This document shows, one piece after another, positions 18,964-27,851 of a DNA stretch of 64,000 bases (position 1 is the first letter of the stretch; each line of letters starts with the position of its first letter). Origin of the DNA: Actinotalea sp. JY-7876 (GTDB lineage: Bacteria > Actinomycetota > Actinomycetes > Actinomycetales > Cellulomonadaceae). A program made the position numbers and the translations under genes. Under the pieces are notes generated by a model that saw only the letters and a program-made list of their open reading frames with translations, was not told the origin of the DNA and did no database searches. The stretch spans positions 620,001 to 684,000 of the forward strand of contig NZ_CP059493.1 in assembly GCF_014042015.1 (NCBI RefSeq). The letters are read 5' to 3'.

Positions 18964-19794
18964 ATGGCGGCCGCCACCAGGTCTCCCGCCAAGGACGCCG
19001 TCCTCGCCTCGGCCGTCGACCTCGCCCGGGCCGCCGCCCAGGAGGTCGCGGACCGTCCGGAGCTGGTCGGCGAGCACCTCGGGGTCGTGGTCGAGGGCGA
19101 GCGCCTGGTCTCGCACCGCTTCGCCTCCACCGCCCCCGGCTACCGCGGCTGGCACTGGAGCGTCACGGTGGCGCGCGTCCCGCGCGGCCGCACCGCGACC
19201 GTGTGCGAGGTCCACCTCCTGCCCGGCGACGACGCGCTGCTCGCACCGGAGTGGGTGCCGTGGGCCGACCGCCTGCGCCCGGGAGACCTCGGGACCGGCG
19301 ACGTCCTGCCGTACCTCCCGGACGACGACCGGCTCGAGCAGGGCTACGAGGCCACGGGTGACGCCGACGCCGACGAGCTCGCCATCTTCGAGCTCGGGCT
19401 CGGGCGCGAGCGCGTGCTCTCCCCCCGCGGCCGATCCGAGGCCGCGGAGCGCTGGTACGCCGGCTCGCACGGGCCGACGGCGCCGGCCGCCCTCGCCGCG
19501 AGCGCGCCGTGCTCGACGTGCGGGTTCCTGCTGCTCATGGCGGGCTCGCTGCGCACCGAGTTCGGCGTCTGCGCCAACGAGTGGTCGCCCGACGACGGCC
19601 GCGTGGTGAGCATGGACCACGGCTGCGGTGCCCACTCGCAGACGGACGTCGCGCCCGCGCCCAGCGACTGGCCGGACCCGCCCGCGTCCGACGCGATGGA
19701 CCTGGAGCTCGTCCGGCTGCTCGACCAGGCCGCGCCCCCGGCCGCCGAGCCCGAGGCCCAGGAGCCGGACGCCGGGTCAGACCCCCGGGAGTGA
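18964..19794 (+). CDS. DUF3027 domain-containing protein
   Basis: A 276-residue actinobacterial protein of unknown function. Recognisable family features are HRFASTAPGYRGWHWSVTVARV near residues 50-71, PEWVPWADRLRPGDLGTGDVLP, and a C-terminal Cys/His set: CSTCGF, then FGVCANEWSPDDGRVVSMDHGCGAHS. Four to six Cys/His residues spaced that way could bind zinc. The acidic/proline C-terminus looks disordered. The gene begins one base after the cold-shock gene and its stop overlaps the next start by four bases (GTGA, 19791-19794), so the whole group is translationally coupled. A role linked to the ATPase downstream is possible, but not shown. Confidence 0.85.
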   Translation: MAAATRSPAKDAVLASAVDLARAAAQEVADRPELVGEHLGVVVEGERLVSHRFASTAPGYRGWHWSVTVARVPRGRTATVCEVHLLPGDDALLAPEWVPWADRLRPGDLGTGDVLPYLPDDDRLEQGYEATGDADADELAIFELGLGRERVLSPRGRSEAAERWYAGSHGPTAPAALAASAPCSTCGFLLLMAGSLRTEFGVCANEWSPDDGRVVSMDHGCGAHSQTDVAPAPSDWPDPPASDAMDLELVRLLDQAAPPAAEPEAQEPDAGSDPRE

Positions 19795-22700
19795 CGGCCG
19801 ACCGCTTCGCGACCGGACCGCTGCGCCGCGCGGTCCTCGCGGGCTGGTCGGACCACCCGCCGCGCTTCCGCGAGGACGCGAACGCGGAGGAGGACAACGC
19901 GCGGCGGTACTACCGCGACCGCGTCGTCGTCGAGCTCGCGCAGAACGCCGCCGACGCCGCGGCGCGGGCCGGCGGGCAGGGGAGGCTGGCACTCCACCTC
20001 GCGCGGACGGCGTACGGGGTGACCCTCACGGCCCGCAACACCGGCCGGCCGCTCGACGCCGCAGGGGTCGCGTCCCTGGCGTCGCTGCGCGCCTCCGCCA
20101 AGCACGACGACACCACCGTGGGCCGGTTCGGCGTCGGCTTCGCGGCCGTGCGCTCGGTCGCCGACGAGGTCACCGTCGCGTCCCGCACGGGTGCGGTGCA
20201 CTTCTCCCTCGCGGCGACGCGGGCCGGCCTCCGCGACGCGCCCCCGGGGCTGTCCGAGGAGGTCGCGCGCCGGGGCGACGCGCTGCCGGTCCTGCGCCTG
20301 CCGTTCCCCGGGCCGGCGGCGGGGCACCCCGGTGAGCCCGGTGAGGGCTGGGACACCGCGGTGGTCCTGACCCTGCGCGACGACGTCGCGGTCGAGCGGG
20401 TCCGCGCCGAGCTCGCGGCGCTGGGCGACGTCCTGCTGCTCGCCCTGCCCGCGCTGACCTGCGTCGAGGTGCGCGACGAGGTCGGCGTCCCCGGCGGATC
20501 GGCCCGCGTCCTGCGCGACGTCGGGGAGCGGTGGGTCGTCGCGACCCGGACCGGCGTGCACGACGCGGCCCTGCTCGCGGACGCGGCGGTCGAGGACCGC
20601 GACCGCCGCGCGTGGCGGGTCACCTGGGCCGTCCGGCGGCCCGGCGCCACTGCCGACCGGCCCGCGCCCGTGGTGCACGCGCCCACGCCGACCGACGAGC
20701 CGGGCACGCTGCCGGCGCTCCTGGTCGCGACCTTCCCGCTGGACCCGTCGCGGCGGCGCGTCGCCCCCGGGCCCGTGACCGACGCCGTCGTCGCGGCCGC
20801 CGGTCTCGCCTGGGCCGACCTGCTGCTCGCGTGCCGCGACGGGACCGGCGGCGCGGCCCCGGACCCGGCCGACCTCCTGCCGCCCGGCCTGCCCGCCGGC
20901 CCGCTCGACGCGGCCCTGCGCGTCGCCGTCGTGCGCGCGAGCCGGACCGTGCCGATGCTCCCGGCGGCCGACGGCGGCCGACGGGCCGCGGCGGACGCCG
21001 TCGCCCTGCCCGCCGGCACGGACCGGGCCCTGCTGCGCGCGCTGGCGCCGTGGGTGGACGGGCTCCTCGACCTCGCGCCGCCGCAGCGCCACCTCGTCGG
21101 CCTCCTGGGCGTGCGCACGGCCGAGCTCTCGGAGGTCGTCGACGCCCTTCCGGTGACCGACCCGGCCGGCCTGCACGGGCTCCTGGATGCCGTCCCCGGG
21201 GACACGCGGGTCCTGGAGCAGCTCGCGACGCTGCCGGTCGTCCTCGCCGACGGCCGCGTCGTGCGCGGGCCGCGGGGGCTCGTCGTCGCCGACGGCGTCC
21301 CGGAGCCCGCCCTGCGCACGCTCGGGCACTGGGGTGTGCGCGTGGTGCACCCGCGGGCGGCGCACCCCGTGCTCGAGCGGCTGGGCGCCGAGCGCGTCGA
21401 CGCATGGGGCCTGCTGCGGCACCCGGCCGTGCGCGAGCGTGTCCTCTCGGCGGACCCGGACGCCGACGCCGACCACGGGGACGACCAGCACGGGGACGAC
21501 GGCCACGGCGGCGAGCCGGGCGGCGGGCCGGCGGACGACGCGGCCCTCGTGGCGGACGCGGTGCTCGGCCTCGTGCGCCTCGGCCTGGCCTCGGGGCCCG
21601 CGCCGCAGGTCGGGTGGTGGGGCGAGCTGCTGCTCGAGGCCGACGACGGCGACCGGCTGCCCGCGGCGGGACTCGTGCTGCCCGGCTCGGACGCCGCGCG
21701 CTGGTTCGACCCGGACGTCCTGCCCCCCGTGGCGCGCCCCCTCGCCGAGCGCTGGGCGCCGGAGCTGGGCGCGGTCGGCGTGCGGTCCGGGCTGCGCGTG
21801 GTCCGGCCGGGTGCTCCGGCCGACGCGGGCGAGCCGGGGCTCGACGACGCCGACGACGTCCTCGCGGACCTCGACGGCTGGCCCGCGTACCGCGCGCGGC
21901 TCGCGGACCTGGGCGTCGACGACCCGGCGTTGCTCGACCTGGCGGTGGTGCCGGACCTGGACGCGGTGCGGCCCGACGCGTGGGAGGAGGTGCTGCGTGC
22001 GCTGACGACCGGCGACGCCCGGGCGGCGCTCGTGACCCCCGGCGGGCGGGTGCCGTCGTACACGGCGTGGTGGCTGCGCCATCGCTCGCCCCTTCCGCTC
22101 GGCGGTCCCTTCCTCCTCCCGGGCGCCGACGTCGGCTCCGGGCTGCTCCCGCCGGCGCCGCCGGTGGTCGTCGCCGCGGTCGACGGCGACGAGGTCGTCC
22201 TGCGCGCCCTGGGCGCGGTCTCAGCGCTCGCGGAGCTCGACGACGTCGGGTGGGCCGCGGTGCTGGGCCGCCTCCCCGCCGCCGGCGCGGACGTCGACCC
22301 GGCCGTGGCGGTCGACGTGTGGCGCGCCCTCGTGGACCTGGCGCGGGCCGACGCCGACGTCGATCCCGGTCGCGTCCCGGCGTGGTGCGCGGGCGGGCGC
22401 GGACCGGGGCAGGTGCGCGCGGCCGAGGTCGGGGACGTCGCGGTGGCGGACCCGATGTGGGCGCAGCACCCGGGCGTCGGCCCGGTCGTGGTCGTGCCCA
22501 CGGGCGCGGCGGCCGACCTCGCCGACTGGCTCGACGTCGACCTGGCGGCCGAGCGCGCGGCGGGGCGGGTGACGACGGTGGGGGTGCCCGGGCCCGTGCC
22601 GGCGCAGGCCCGCGTGCTCGCCCCCGACGCCCCGGACCGCTGGGTCGAGCACGAGGACCTGCGGGTGGACGGCCTGCCGGTCGAGTGGTGGGTCGCGCAG

Positions 22701-22847
22701 GGCGTGATCCACGCGTGCACCACGGGCGGCCTCGCGCGCGGGCTGGCCCAGCTCACGCGGTGGAGCGACCGCCACGCCCTCGCGAGCGTCCTGGCGGACC
22801 CGCGGGACCTGCCCGTCGTGCTCCTCGAGCGGGCCGGCGAGCCGTGA
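19791..22847 (+). CDS. Large sacsin/HSP90-like ATPase-domain protein
   Basis: A 1018-residue protein with an N-terminal GHKL (Bergerat-fold) ATPase domain as in sacsin and HSP90. The N box is VVVELAQNAADAA with Asn52 binding Mg-ATP. The G2-like motif is GRFGVGFAAV (111-120). The rest is long, Ala/Pro/Asp-rich and mostly unrecognisable, with no second known domain. Family members are conserved in actinobacteria as chaperone-like proteins of unknown role. It is coupled to DUF3027 upstream (four-base overlap) and to an MFS gene downstream (another GTGA overlap, 22844-22847), so the three are one operon with the cold-shock gene. The start is GTG 19791 (VTADRFATGPLRR). Confidence 0.8.
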   Translation: MTADRFATGPLRRAVLAGWSDHPPRFREDANAEEDNARRYYRDRVVVELAQNAADAAARAGGQGRLALHLARTAYGVTLTARNTGRPLDAAGVASLASLRASAKHDDTTVGRFGVGFAAVRSVADEVTVASRTGAVHFSLAATRAGLRDAPPGLSEEVARRGDALPVLRLPFPGPAAGHPGEPGEGWDTAVVLTLRDDVAVERVRAELAALGDVLLLALPALTCVEVRDEVGVPGGSARVLRDVGERWVVATRTGVHDAALLADAAVEDRDRRAWRVTWAVRRPGATADRPAPVVHAPTPTDEPGTLPALLVATFPLDPSRRRVAPGPVTDAVVAAAGLAWADLLLACRDGTGGAAPDPADLLPPGLPAGPLDAALRVAVVRASRTVPMLPAADGGRRAAADAVALPAGTDRALLRALAPWVDGLLDLAPPQRHLVGLLGVRTAELSEVVDALPVTDPAGLHGLLDAVPGDTRVLEQLATLPVVLADGRVVRGPRGLVVADGVPEPALRTLGHWGVRVVHPRAAHPVLERLGAERVDAWGLLRHPAVRERVLSADPDADADHGDDQHGDDGHGGEPGGGPADDAALVADAVLGLVRLGLASGPAPQVGWWGELLLEADDGDRLPAAGLVLPGSDAARWFDPDVLPPVARPLAERWAPELGAVGVRSGLRVVRPGAPADAGEPGLDDADDVLADLDGWPAYRARLADLGVDDPALLDLAVVPDLDAVRPDAWEEVLRALTTGDARAALVTPGGRVPSYTAWWLRHRSPLPLGGPFLLPGADVGSGLLPPAPPVVVAAVDGDEVVLRALGAVSALAELDDVGWAAVLGRLPAAGADVDPAVAVDVWRALVDLARADADVDPGRVPAWCAGGRGPGQVRAAEVGDVAVADPMWAQHPGVGPVVVVPTGAAADLADWLDVDLAAERAAGRVTTVGVPGPVPAQARVLAPDAPDRWVEHEDLRVDGLPVEWWVAQGVIHACTTGGLARGLAQLTRWSDRHALASVLADPRDLPVVLLERAGEP

Positions 22848-24049
22848 ACCGCAAGCTCGTCCTGGGCGTCTTCGTGCCGGTCACGGTCTTCGAGACCGGC
22901 ATCGGGGCGATCGTGCCGGTGGTCGCGCTGACCGCGACCCGGCTCGGCGCCTCGCTCGCCGGCGCGGGCCTCGTCGTCGCGCTGCTCGCCGTCGGGCAGA
23001 TCCTCGGGAACGTGCCGGCCACGGCGGTCGCGGCCCGGCTCGGGGACCGCCGGGCCATGCTCGTGGCGGCGTGCGGCTCGGTGGTCGTGCTGGTCGGCGC
23101 CGCGCTCGCGCCGAACGTCGCCCTCCTGGCGGTGGCGCTCACCCTCCAGGGCGCGCTCAACGCGACGTTCATGCTCGCCCGGCACTCCTACCTCGCCGCC
23201 CACGCCCCCGTCGAGCGCCGGGCCCGGGTGCTCTCGACGCTCGCCGGCCTCCAGCGCGCGGGGACGTTCGTCGGACCCTTCCTCGGCGCGGCCCTCATGC
23301 ACGTCTGGGGCCTGCCGGCCGCGTGGTGGCTCGCGGTCGGCACGTCGCTCGTCGCCGCCGCCGTGGTCGCCGCCGTGCCCGACGAGGTGGCGCACGTCGC
23401 GGAGCCGACGACGTCGTCGCTGTGGCGCGTGGCGCGGGACCACCGGCACGTCCTCGCGACGCTCGGCATCGCGGTCCTCATGATCGGGGCGGCGCGGGGC
23501 GCGCGGCAGGTCGTGCTGCCGCTGTGGTCGGAGCACCTGGGGCTCGCCCCGGCGACGACGAGCCTGGTCTTCGGCCTGTCGGGCGCCGTCGACATGCTGC
23601 TCTTCTACCCGGCCGGACGGCTCATGGACCGTCGCGGCCGGCTGTGGGCCGGGGTGCCGTCGATGCTGGTGCTCGCGTCCGGGCTGGCGCTGCTGCCGCT
23701 CGCCTCGGGCGTCGCCACGCTCGCCTGGGTGGCGATGCTCATCGGGCTGGGCAACGGCATGGGGGCCGGGATCCTCATGACGCTCGGCGCCGACGTCGCG
23801 CCGCCCGCCACGCGCGCGCAGTTCCTGGGGGTGTGGCGGCTCGTCTCCGACGTCGGTGCGGCGGGCGGCCCGCTCGTCGTCTCGGGGGGCGCCGCGCTCG
23901 GCTCGCTCGCCGGCGGCATCTGGACCATGGCGGGCGTGGCGGCGCTGAGCGCGGCCGCGCTGCTGCGCTGGGCGCCCCGGTGGACGGTGCACGCGAACCG
24001 CACCACCCGGCGGCGTGCGCGGGAGGCCGGGGCCGAGCCGGCGTCCTGA
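22844..24049 (+). CDS. MFS transporter
   Basis: A 401-residue major facilitator with about twelve hydrophobic helices. The first-loop motif appears as ARLGDRRAMLV, and the mirror motif in the second half as GRLMDRRGRLWAGV. The substrate is unknown. The C-terminal tail is basic (RTTRRRAREAG). The start is GTG 22844, overlapping the stop of the ATPase-domain gene by four bases, so it is translated as part of the same operon. It is convergent with the VanZ-family gene. Confidence 0.88.
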   Translation: MNRKLVLGVFVPVTVFETGIGAIVPVVALTATRLGASLAGAGLVVALLAVGQILGNVPATAVAARLGDRRAMLVAACGSVVVLVGAALAPNVALLAVALTLQGALNATFMLARHSYLAAHAPVERRARVLSTLAGLQRAGTFVGPFLGAALMHVWGLPAAWWLAVGTSLVAAAVVAAVPDEVAHVAEPTTSSLWRVARDHRHVLATLGIAVLMIGAARGARQVVLPLWSEHLGLAPATTSLVFGLSGAVDMLLFYPAGRLMDRRGRLWAGVPSMLVLASGLALLPLASGVATLAWVAMLIGLGNGMGAGILMTLGADVAPPATRAQFLGVWRLVSDVGAAGGPLVVSGGAALGSLAGGIWTMAGVAALSAAALLRWAPRWTVHANRTTRRRAREAGAEPAS

Positions 24050-24067
24050 GCCGGACCGCGCGGTGCC

Positions 24068-24823
24068 TCAGCGGCTGCGGCGGCGGTGCTCCCAGACCAG
24101 GGCGAGGCCGCCGAGGACCATGCCCGTCGCGCACGTGGCGACGTCGGTCGCCGTGGCGCGGTCGGACGCCGCCAGCGCGCCGACGACGACCAGCGCGACC
24201 GCCCATGCCCCGATCCCGGCCACGAACACCCGGCGCAGGTCGAGCTCGACCGGGTCGAGCGTGCTGGGCGCCAGGAGCGACCGCAGGCCGGCGGAGACGG
24301 TCGTGGGAGCCGTGCCGGCCCCGCCACGGGTGCCTGCGTCGGCCCCGCCACCGGTGGCGGGGCGGTCGGTCGGGGTCGTGGGCACGTGCCGAGCGTATCG
24401 CCGGGCGAGCGTGAGCAGGCCCACGCCCACGGCGGCGCCGAGGGTGTTCATGACGACGTCCTGCAGCGTCGCGGCGCGCGTGGGCCAGAAGAGCGCCTGT
24501 CCCGTCTCGATCGCGACCGACGACGCGCAGCCGAGCGGCACGGCGAGCCACGCCCGGCGGAGCCCGGCGAGCGGGACCAGGATCCCGAAGGGCACGAACA
24601 TCACGACGTTGGCGGCCGCCTCCACCGCCGCCACGTCGACGCCCGTCGGCAGGCCGCGCGCGTGCAGCCACGCCAGGCCCCGCTCGAGCGCGGTGAACGC
24701 GCCGGGATCGGCGAAGTCCGGCCACTGCGTGATCCGCAGGACCGCGAGGAGGTAGACGGCCAGCGCCACACGTACCACGACCGCCCGAGGCTGTCCTCCG
24801 AGACGTGTTCTCACGGGAAACAA
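24068..24823 (-). CDS. VanZ-family membrane protein
   Basis: A 251-residue integral membrane protein. The VanZ-like core covers about the first 140 residues: NVVMFVPFGILVPLAGLRRA, then SSVAIETGQALFWPTRAATLQDVVMNTLGAAVGVG, the signature with conserved Glu, Gln and Asp. VanZ domains are linked to low-level teicoplanin resistance in enterococci, but most homologues have no known role. A Gly/Thr-rich linker and two more helices follow. The annotated ATG at 24823 leaves only 21 bases to the divergent purine permease start; an internal GTG (VVVRVALAVYLL) would give a more typical spacing, so the true start is uncertain. Confidence 0.82.
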   Translation of the reverse strand: MFPVRTRLGGQPRAVVVRVALAVYLLAVLRITQWPDFADPGAFTALERGLAWLHARGLPTGVDVAAVEAAANVVMFVPFGILVPLAGLRRAWLAVPLGCASSVAIETGQALFWPTRAATLQDVVMNTLGAAVGVGLLTLARRYARHVPTTPTDRPATGGGADAGTRGGAGTAPTTVSAGLRSLLAPSTLDPVELDLRRVFVAGIGAWAVALVVVGALAASDRATATDVATCATGMVLGGLALVWEHRRRSR

Positions 24824-24844
24824 ACGTCTGCCACCCTGTGCGCC

Positions 24845-26341
24845 ATGACGCAGATTTCCGCCCCTGCCGCGGCGCGCCCGAGGAACCGGGTCGACGCCTT
24901 TTTCAAGATCAGCGAGCGCGGTTCGACGATCGGCACGGAGGTCCGCGGTGGCCTCGTGACCTTCTTCACCATGAGCTACATCATCGTGCTCAACCCGCTC
25001 ATCATCGGCACGGTGCCGGACGGCACCGGCCAGTTCCTCGGCGGCGGCGACGCGCCGAACCTCGGCATGGTGGCCGCGACGACGGCCCTCGTCGCCGGCG
25101 TGCTGTGCATCCTCATGGGCACGGTGGCCAACTTCCCGCTCGCGCTCGCGGCCGGGCTCGGCCTCAACGCCGTCGTCGCCTACTCGATCGCCACGCTCGA
25201 CGGCGTCACGTGGGCCGACGCGATGGGCATCGTCGTCCTCGAGGGCCTGATCATCCTCGTGCTCGTCCTCACCGGGTTCCGCACGGCGGTGTTCCGCGCG
25301 GTCCCGATCGAGCTCAAGACGGCGATCAGCGTCGGGATCGGCCTCTTCGTCGCCTTCATCGGCCTGGTCGACGCCGGCTTCGTGCGCGTCCCGGCCTCGC
25401 TCGCGACGCCGCTCGAGCTCGGCATCGGCGGGTCGCTCTCCGGCTGGCCCACCCTGGTCTTCGTCGTCGGCCTGCTGCTCGCGATCGTGCTCATGGTGCG
25501 CAAGGTCCGCGGCGCCATCCTCATCGCGATCCTCACCTCGACCGTGCTCGCCGTCATCATCGAGGCGGTCGCGAAGGTCGGTCCCCAGGGCGGCGTCGAC
25601 GAGGAGGGCAACGCGATCAACCCCACGGGCTGGAAGCTCAACTCACCCGCGGTGCCCGAGGACGGCCTCGTCGCGACGCCCGACTTCGGCCTGCTCGGCC
25701 AGTTCTCCCTCTTCGGGTCGGTCGAGAAGATCGGCCTGGTCGCGGTCCTGCTGCTCGTCTTCTCGATCCTGCTCGCCGACTTCTTCGACACGATGGGCAC
25801 CATGGTCGCCGTCGGCGGCGAGGCAGGGCTCCTGGACAAGGAGGGCAACCCGCCGCGCAGCAAGCAGATCCTCGTCGTCGACTCGCTCGCGGCCGTCGCG
25901 GGCGGCGCGTCGAGCGTCTCGTCCAACACCAGCTACGTCGAGTCGGCCGCGGGCGTCGGCGACGGGGCGCGCACGGGCCTGGCATCCGTCGTGACAGGCA
26001 TCGCCTTCCTGCTGGCGACGTTCCTCGCGCCGCTGGTCGAGATGGTGCCGTTCGAGGCCGCGACGCCGGCCCTCGTCGTCGTCGGGTTCCTCATGGTCAT
26101 GCAGGTCTCGGGCATCGACTGGAAGAACCTCGAGGTCGCGATCCCCGCCTTCCTCACGATCGTGCTCATGCCCTTCACCTACTCGATCACGGCCGGCATG
26201 GGGGCGGGCTTCATCGCGTTCGTCGTCATCAAGGTCGCCCTGGGCAAGTGGCGCCAGGTGCACCCGCTGATGTGGGTCGCGGGCGGGCTGTTCGTCGCCT
26301 ACTTCACGCTGGGGCCGATCAGGGACGCCCTGATCGGCTGA
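24845..26341 (+). CDS. NCS2-family purine (hypoxanthine/guanine) permease
   Basis: A 498-residue permease of the AzgA/GhxP type, which imports hypoxanthine, guanine or adenine with protons. Segments typical of the family are TEVRGGLVTFFTMSYIIVLN, AAGLGLNAVVAYSIA, GLIILVLVLTGFR, LLADFFDTMGTMVAVGGEAG (a substrate-site region) and SSNTSYVESAAGVGDGARTG, with the expected ten or more helices. ATG 24845 is the start; no strong ribosome binding site is seen. It is divergent from VanZ, so both promoters must lie inside one or the other gene's 5' end. No purine riboswitch was seen upstream. Confidence 0.92.
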   Translation: MTQISAPAAARPRNRVDAFFKISERGSTIGTEVRGGLVTFFTMSYIIVLNPLIIGTVPDGTGQFLGGGDAPNLGMVAATTALVAGVLCILMGTVANFPLALAAGLGLNAVVAYSIATLDGVTWADAMGIVVLEGLIILVLVLTGFRTAVFRAVPIELKTAISVGIGLFVAFIGLVDAGFVRVPASLATPLELGIGGSLSGWPTLVFVVGLLLAIVLMVRKVRGAILIAILTSTVLAVIIEAVAKVGPQGGVDEEGNAINPTGWKLNSPAVPEDGLVATPDFGLLGQFSLFGSVEKIGLVAVLLLVFSILLADFFDTMGTMVAVGGEAGLLDKEGNPPRSKQILVVDSLAAVAGGASSVSSNTSYVESAAGVGDGARTGLASVVTGIAFLLATFLAPLVEMVPFEAATPALVVVGFLMVMQVSGIDWKNLEVAIPAFLTIVLMPFTYSITAGMGAGFIAFVVIKVALGKWRQVHPLMWVAGGLFVAYFTLGPIRDALIG

Positions 26342-26391
26342 CGCGGCGCTCGCCGGTCCTGCCCCGCGCGGCATGGCCTGTGGGAGGATCC

Positions 26392-26414
26392 GTCCGGCCG
26401 GACCTCGGCCGGAC
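26392..26414. repeat. Palindromic GTCCGG repeats before the UDP-glucose dehydrogenase gene
   Basis: GTCCGGCCGGAC (26392-26403) is a perfect 12-bp palindrome; a further half copy, GCCGGAC, follows at 26408-26414. It lies about 50-70 bases upstream of the next gene's start. It could be a regulatory site or a hairpin; nothing proves a role. Confidence 0.4.
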
Positions 26415-26462
26415 TGACGCTGTGGCGCGCGGGCTGGCCTGCGAGCTTCGAGGAGGACCACT

Positions 26463-27776
26463 GTGCGCATCTCGGTCATCGGCTGCGGTTACCTCGGAGC
26501 CGTTCACGCCGCCTGCATGGCCCGGCTCGGGCATGACGTGGTCGGCGTCGACGTCGACGAGGCGAAGGTGGCGCAGCTCGCGGGCGGCGAGGCGCCCTTC
26601 TTCGAGCCGGGCCTGCCGGAGCTCCTCACGGAGGTGACCGCGACGGGCCGACTGCGGTTCACCGCGGACGTCGCGCAGGTCGCGGGGGCACGCGTGCACT
26701 TCGTGTGCGTGGGCACCCCGCAGAAGCGCGGGGAGAACGCGGCCGACCTGCGGTTCGTCGACGCGGCGATCGAGGCCCTGCTGCCCCACCTGGCGCCCGG
26801 CGACGTCGTCGTCGGCAAGTCCACCGTGCCCGTCGGCACGGCCGAGCGGATCGCGGCGCGCGTGGCCGACGCGCAGCCGGCGGCGACCGTGGTGTGGAAC
26901 CCGGAGTTCCTCCGTGAGGGCTTCGCGGTGCAGGACACCCTCCACCCGGACCGCATCGTCTACGGTCTGCCGCCGGGTGCCGCGGGCGTCGAAGCCGGGC
27001 GCATGCTCGACGAGGTCTACGCCGAGCCGCTGGCGGACGGCACGCCGCAGGTCGTCACGGACTACGCGACCGCGCAGCTCGTCAAGGTCGCGGCGAACTC
27101 GTTCCTGGCCACGAAGATCTCGTTCATCAACGCCATGGCGGAGCTGTGCGAGGCCACGGGTGCCGATGTCACGCAGCTCGCGGACGCCATCGGGCACGAC
27201 GAGCGGATCGGGCGGCGATTCCTCAACGCCGGCCTGGGGTTCGGCGGCGGGTGCCTCCCCAAGGACATCCGGGCGTTCATGGCCCGGGCGGGCGAGCTCG
27301 GCGTGGACCAGGCGCTGTCCTTCCTGCGCGAGGTGGACTCGATCAACATGCGACGCCGCGTGCGGATGGTCGATCTCGCAAGGGAGGTCTGCCAGGGCTC
27401 GATCGTCGGGCGCAAGGTCGCGGTCCTGGGTGCGGCGTTCAAGCCGAACAGCGACGACGTCCGGGACTCGCCGGCGCTGAGCGTCGCCGCGCAGATGGGC
27501 CTGCAGGGGGCGCACGTCGTCGTCACCGATCCCGAGGCGATCGCCAACGCCTCCGCGCGATGGCCCGATCTCACGTACGCGAAGACCCCCGAGGAGGCCG
27601 CCGCGGGCGCCGACGTCGTCGTGCTCGCGACCGAGTGGACGCACTACCGGGAGCTCGACCCCGTCGAGTTCGGCGAGGTCGTGGCGCACCGCCGCATCGT
27701 CGACGGGCGCAACGTCCTGGACCCGGCCGTGTGGCGGAGCGCGGGCTGGACCTACCGTGCCCTGGGGCGCCCCTGA
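26463..27776 (+). CDS. UDP-glucose/GDP-mannose 6-dehydrogenase
   Basis: A 437-residue NAD-dependent enzyme that oxidises a nucleotide sugar, most likely UDP-glucose, to the uronic acid used in cell-surface polysaccharides. The NAD-binding loop is ISVIGCGYLGAVHA (3-16), the central domain has VWNPEFLREGFAVQDTLHPD and the active-site GFGGGCLPKD with catalytic Cys264; the C-terminal domain contains AFKPNSDDVRDSPA and the family's closing region. GAGGAGGACCACTGTG gives a very strong ribosome binding site for the GTG at 26463. Length is normal. UDP-glucose is the commonest substrate of this subgroup, but GDP-mannose cannot be ruled out. Confidence 0.94.
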   Translation: MRISVIGCGYLGAVHAACMARLGHDVVGVDVDEAKVAQLAGGEAPFFEPGLPELLTEVTATGRLRFTADVAQVAGARVHFVCVGTPQKRGENAADLRFVDAAIEALLPHLAPGDVVVGKSTVPVGTAERIAARVADAQPAATVVWNPEFLREGFAVQDTLHPDRIVYGLPPGAAGVEAGRMLDEVYAEPLADGTPQVVTDYATAQLVKVAANSFLATKISFINAMAELCEATGADVTQLADAIGHDERIGRRFLNAGLGFGGGCLPKDIRAFMARAGELGVDQALSFLREVDSINMRRRVRMVDLAREVCQGSIVGRKVAVLGAAFKPNSDDVRDSPALSVAAQMGLQGAHVVVTDPEAIANASARWPDLTYAKTPEEAAAGADVVVLATEWTHYRELDPVEFGEVVAHRRIVDGRNVLDPAVWRSAGWTYRALGRP

Positions 27777-27820
27777 GTCGTGCCGCCAGGGTGGCGGGGA
27801 TCACCGCCGACCCGGATGTG

Positions 27821-27848
27821 ATTACCTAGGGTAATGACCTAGGGTAGT
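27821..27848. promoter_or_regulatory. Duplicated operator at the marR start
   Basis: Two copies of ACCTAGGGTA, 13 bases apart (27824-27833 and 27837-27846), sit immediately before the MarR gene's ATG at 27852. The first copy is inside the near-palindrome ATTACC-TAG-GGTAAT (27821-27835), the second in a weaker version. The layout suits MarR autoregulation of the marR-MFS operon by binding at the start region. Confidence 0.75.
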
Positions 27849-27851
27849 GAC

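Noticed and set aside
20531-24049. Long alternative frame over the sacsin-like ATPase and MFS genes
   Set aside because: Its first part is an Arg/Pro-rich shadow; only the last part matches the MFS gene, which has its own coupled GTG start.
24824-24844. Purine riboswitch before the NCS2 permease
   Set aside because: Only 21 bases separate it from the divergent gene and no aptamer words are present.
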